Source: a bacterium (Candidatus Howlettbacteria) CG_4_10_14_0_8_um_filter_40_9 (lineage in GTDB: Bacteria > Patescibacteriota > CPR2 > UBA1875 > GCA-2785325). From it: a stretch of DNA of 5,153 nucleotides. Positions 4,617-5,153 of this stretch are shown here, piece by piece (the stretch's first letter is position 1; every line of letters begins with the position of its first letter). Both the position numbers and the translations under genes were made by a program. The notes beneath the pieces were generated by a model. It saw nothing but the letters and a program-made list of their open reading frames with translations. It was not told the origin of the DNA and did no database searches. The DNA is taken from positions 1 to 5,153 of the forward strand of contig PFMH01000104.1 in NCBI GenBank assembly GCA_002785325.1, read 5' to 3'.

Positions 4617-5153
4617 ATGCGTAGAATCTTAAACATTATCATGATATTAGGACTCATGATAACGAAGATTCAGGGGGTAGAAGCTCAGGAGAATGTCGTA
4701 GTTCTACAAAACAAAAACGAAAGTCAAATTGAAAATAAAATAAGTGATCCGAATGTTATAGCCAAAATGATTACTGAAAACCCATATGACTACGGTAATC
4801 AGAAAAAAGCTGACGGAATAATGTCGGAATACGCCAGTGAGATCGAAAAAGAAAAACTTAAAAAGGAAGCCGAACGTAAAAGGTTGGAAGAAGAAGCAAA
4901 TAAGAAAAAGAAAGTTATCGTTGCTTCTGTCGCAGTAGACTCTAGGTCGGAGTTTACGCCGGTCTACCAAGCAGCCGCTTCAAGATTCGGTATCGAATGG
5001 CAACTTCTAAGAGCCGTTCATATAGTAGAAACCGGTGGTAGAGGCGACACAACTGTCTCTTCTTATGCCGGAGCTCAGGGACCGATGCAGTTTATGCCAT
5101 CGACCTTTAGGGCTTACGCTATAGACGGCGATGGAAACGGTGTCACAAACATA
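4617..5153 (+). CDS. Secreted lytic transglycosylase, SLT domain (3' end cut by window edge)
   Basis: Probably a peptidoglycan lytic transglycosylase, cleaving MurNAc-GlcNAc bonds outside the membrane. 179 codons are visible. Residues 1-23 form a signal peptide: MRR, a hydrophobic core (ILNIIMILGLMI) and cleavage likely after VEA. Residues 24-74 are polar linker. Residues 75-99 are a Lys/Glu-rich coiled-coil candidate (EIEKEKLKKEAERKRLEEEA). The SLT domain begins near 117: FGIEWQLLRAVHIVETGG, with E138 the expected catalytic acid, then AGAQGPMQFMPSTFRAY (151-167) and an EF-hand-like DGDGNG (170-175), as in MltB/Slt35-type enzymes. The frame is open at the right edge. The ATG at 4617 is chosen because an in-frame TAG lies at 4593 and it gives a complete signal peptide; GAGG is 12 nt upstream. 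It is monocistronic as far as visible and divergent from hinT. The specific subfamily is uncertain. Confidence 0.88.
   Translation, partial: MRRILNIIMILGLMITKIQGVEAQENVVVLQNKNESQIENKISDPNVIAKMITENPYDYGNQKKADGIMSEYASEIEKEKLKKEAERKRLEEEANKKKKVIVASVAVDSRSEFTPVYQAAASRFGIEWQLLRAVHIVETGGRGDTTVSSYAGAQGPMQFMPSTFRAYAIDGDGNGVTNI

Noticed and set aside
4704..4970. Minus-strand 88-codon ORF rich in Phe
   Set aside because: It is the antisense of the Lys/Glu-rich linker of the transglycosylase (AAA/GAA codons read as TTT/TTC), which explains the Phe richness.

Overview
The window looks like chromosomal housekeeping DNA from a small-genome bacterium, most probably a member of the Candidate Phyla Radiation (Patescibacteria, Parcubacteria-like). 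This rests on protein style: a compact 69-residue S21, a short YbeY, and the cluster HIT protein - S21 - YqeY - YbeY close to ftsA. A Firmicutes-like origin cannot be excluded, because HIT/S21/YqeY/YbeY neighbourhoods occur there too. The DNA is moderately AT-rich. TAA, TAG and TGA all serve as stops and no reading frame contains an internal TGA, so the standard bacterial code fits and the UGA=Gly code of Gracilibacteria/Absconditabacteria is not supported.

Layout. From right to left on the minus strand: hinT (4426-4082), rpsU (3964-3755), yqeY (3568-3119), ybeY (3119-2706), adk (about 2703-2107, true start probably further upstream), map (2110-1337), then ftsA (1220 to beyond the left edge). 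On the plus strand, divergent from hinT, is the 5' part of a secreted lytic transglycosylase (4617 to beyond the right edge).

Transcription. The transglycosylase has a near-consensus promoter (TTGACA, 17 nt, TATACT) and a leader of about 100 nt with competing hairpins. rpsU has its own promoter and a 10-nt perfect Shine-Dalgarno sequence. yqeY, ybeY, adk and map are tightly coupled, with a stop/start overlap at the yqeY-ybeY and adk-map junctions and a 2-nt gap between ybeY and adk. ftsA follows after 116 nt with a plausible promoter of its own.

How the genes fit together. rpsU, ybeY and map serve ribosome assembly, rRNA maturation and nascent-protein processing. yqeY is probably tRNA-amidotransferase related. 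adk maintains adenylate balance. ftsA and the transglycosylase act in division and peptidoglycan remodelling. adk-map normally sits between secY and infA in the ribosomal spc operon; here it has been joined to the S21-YqeY-YbeY cluster.

Most interesting points: an adk frame whose first canonical start would delete beta-strand 1 of the fold, pointing to a non-canonical AUU-type start; a gap-free 102-nt imperfect palindrome between rpsU and yqeY; and the structured leader of the transglycosylase, whose 5' strand can pair either locally or with the ribosome binding site. I found no CRISPR array, tRNA, rRNA, transposase or clear intrinsic terminator, and no wholly new multi-gene system.
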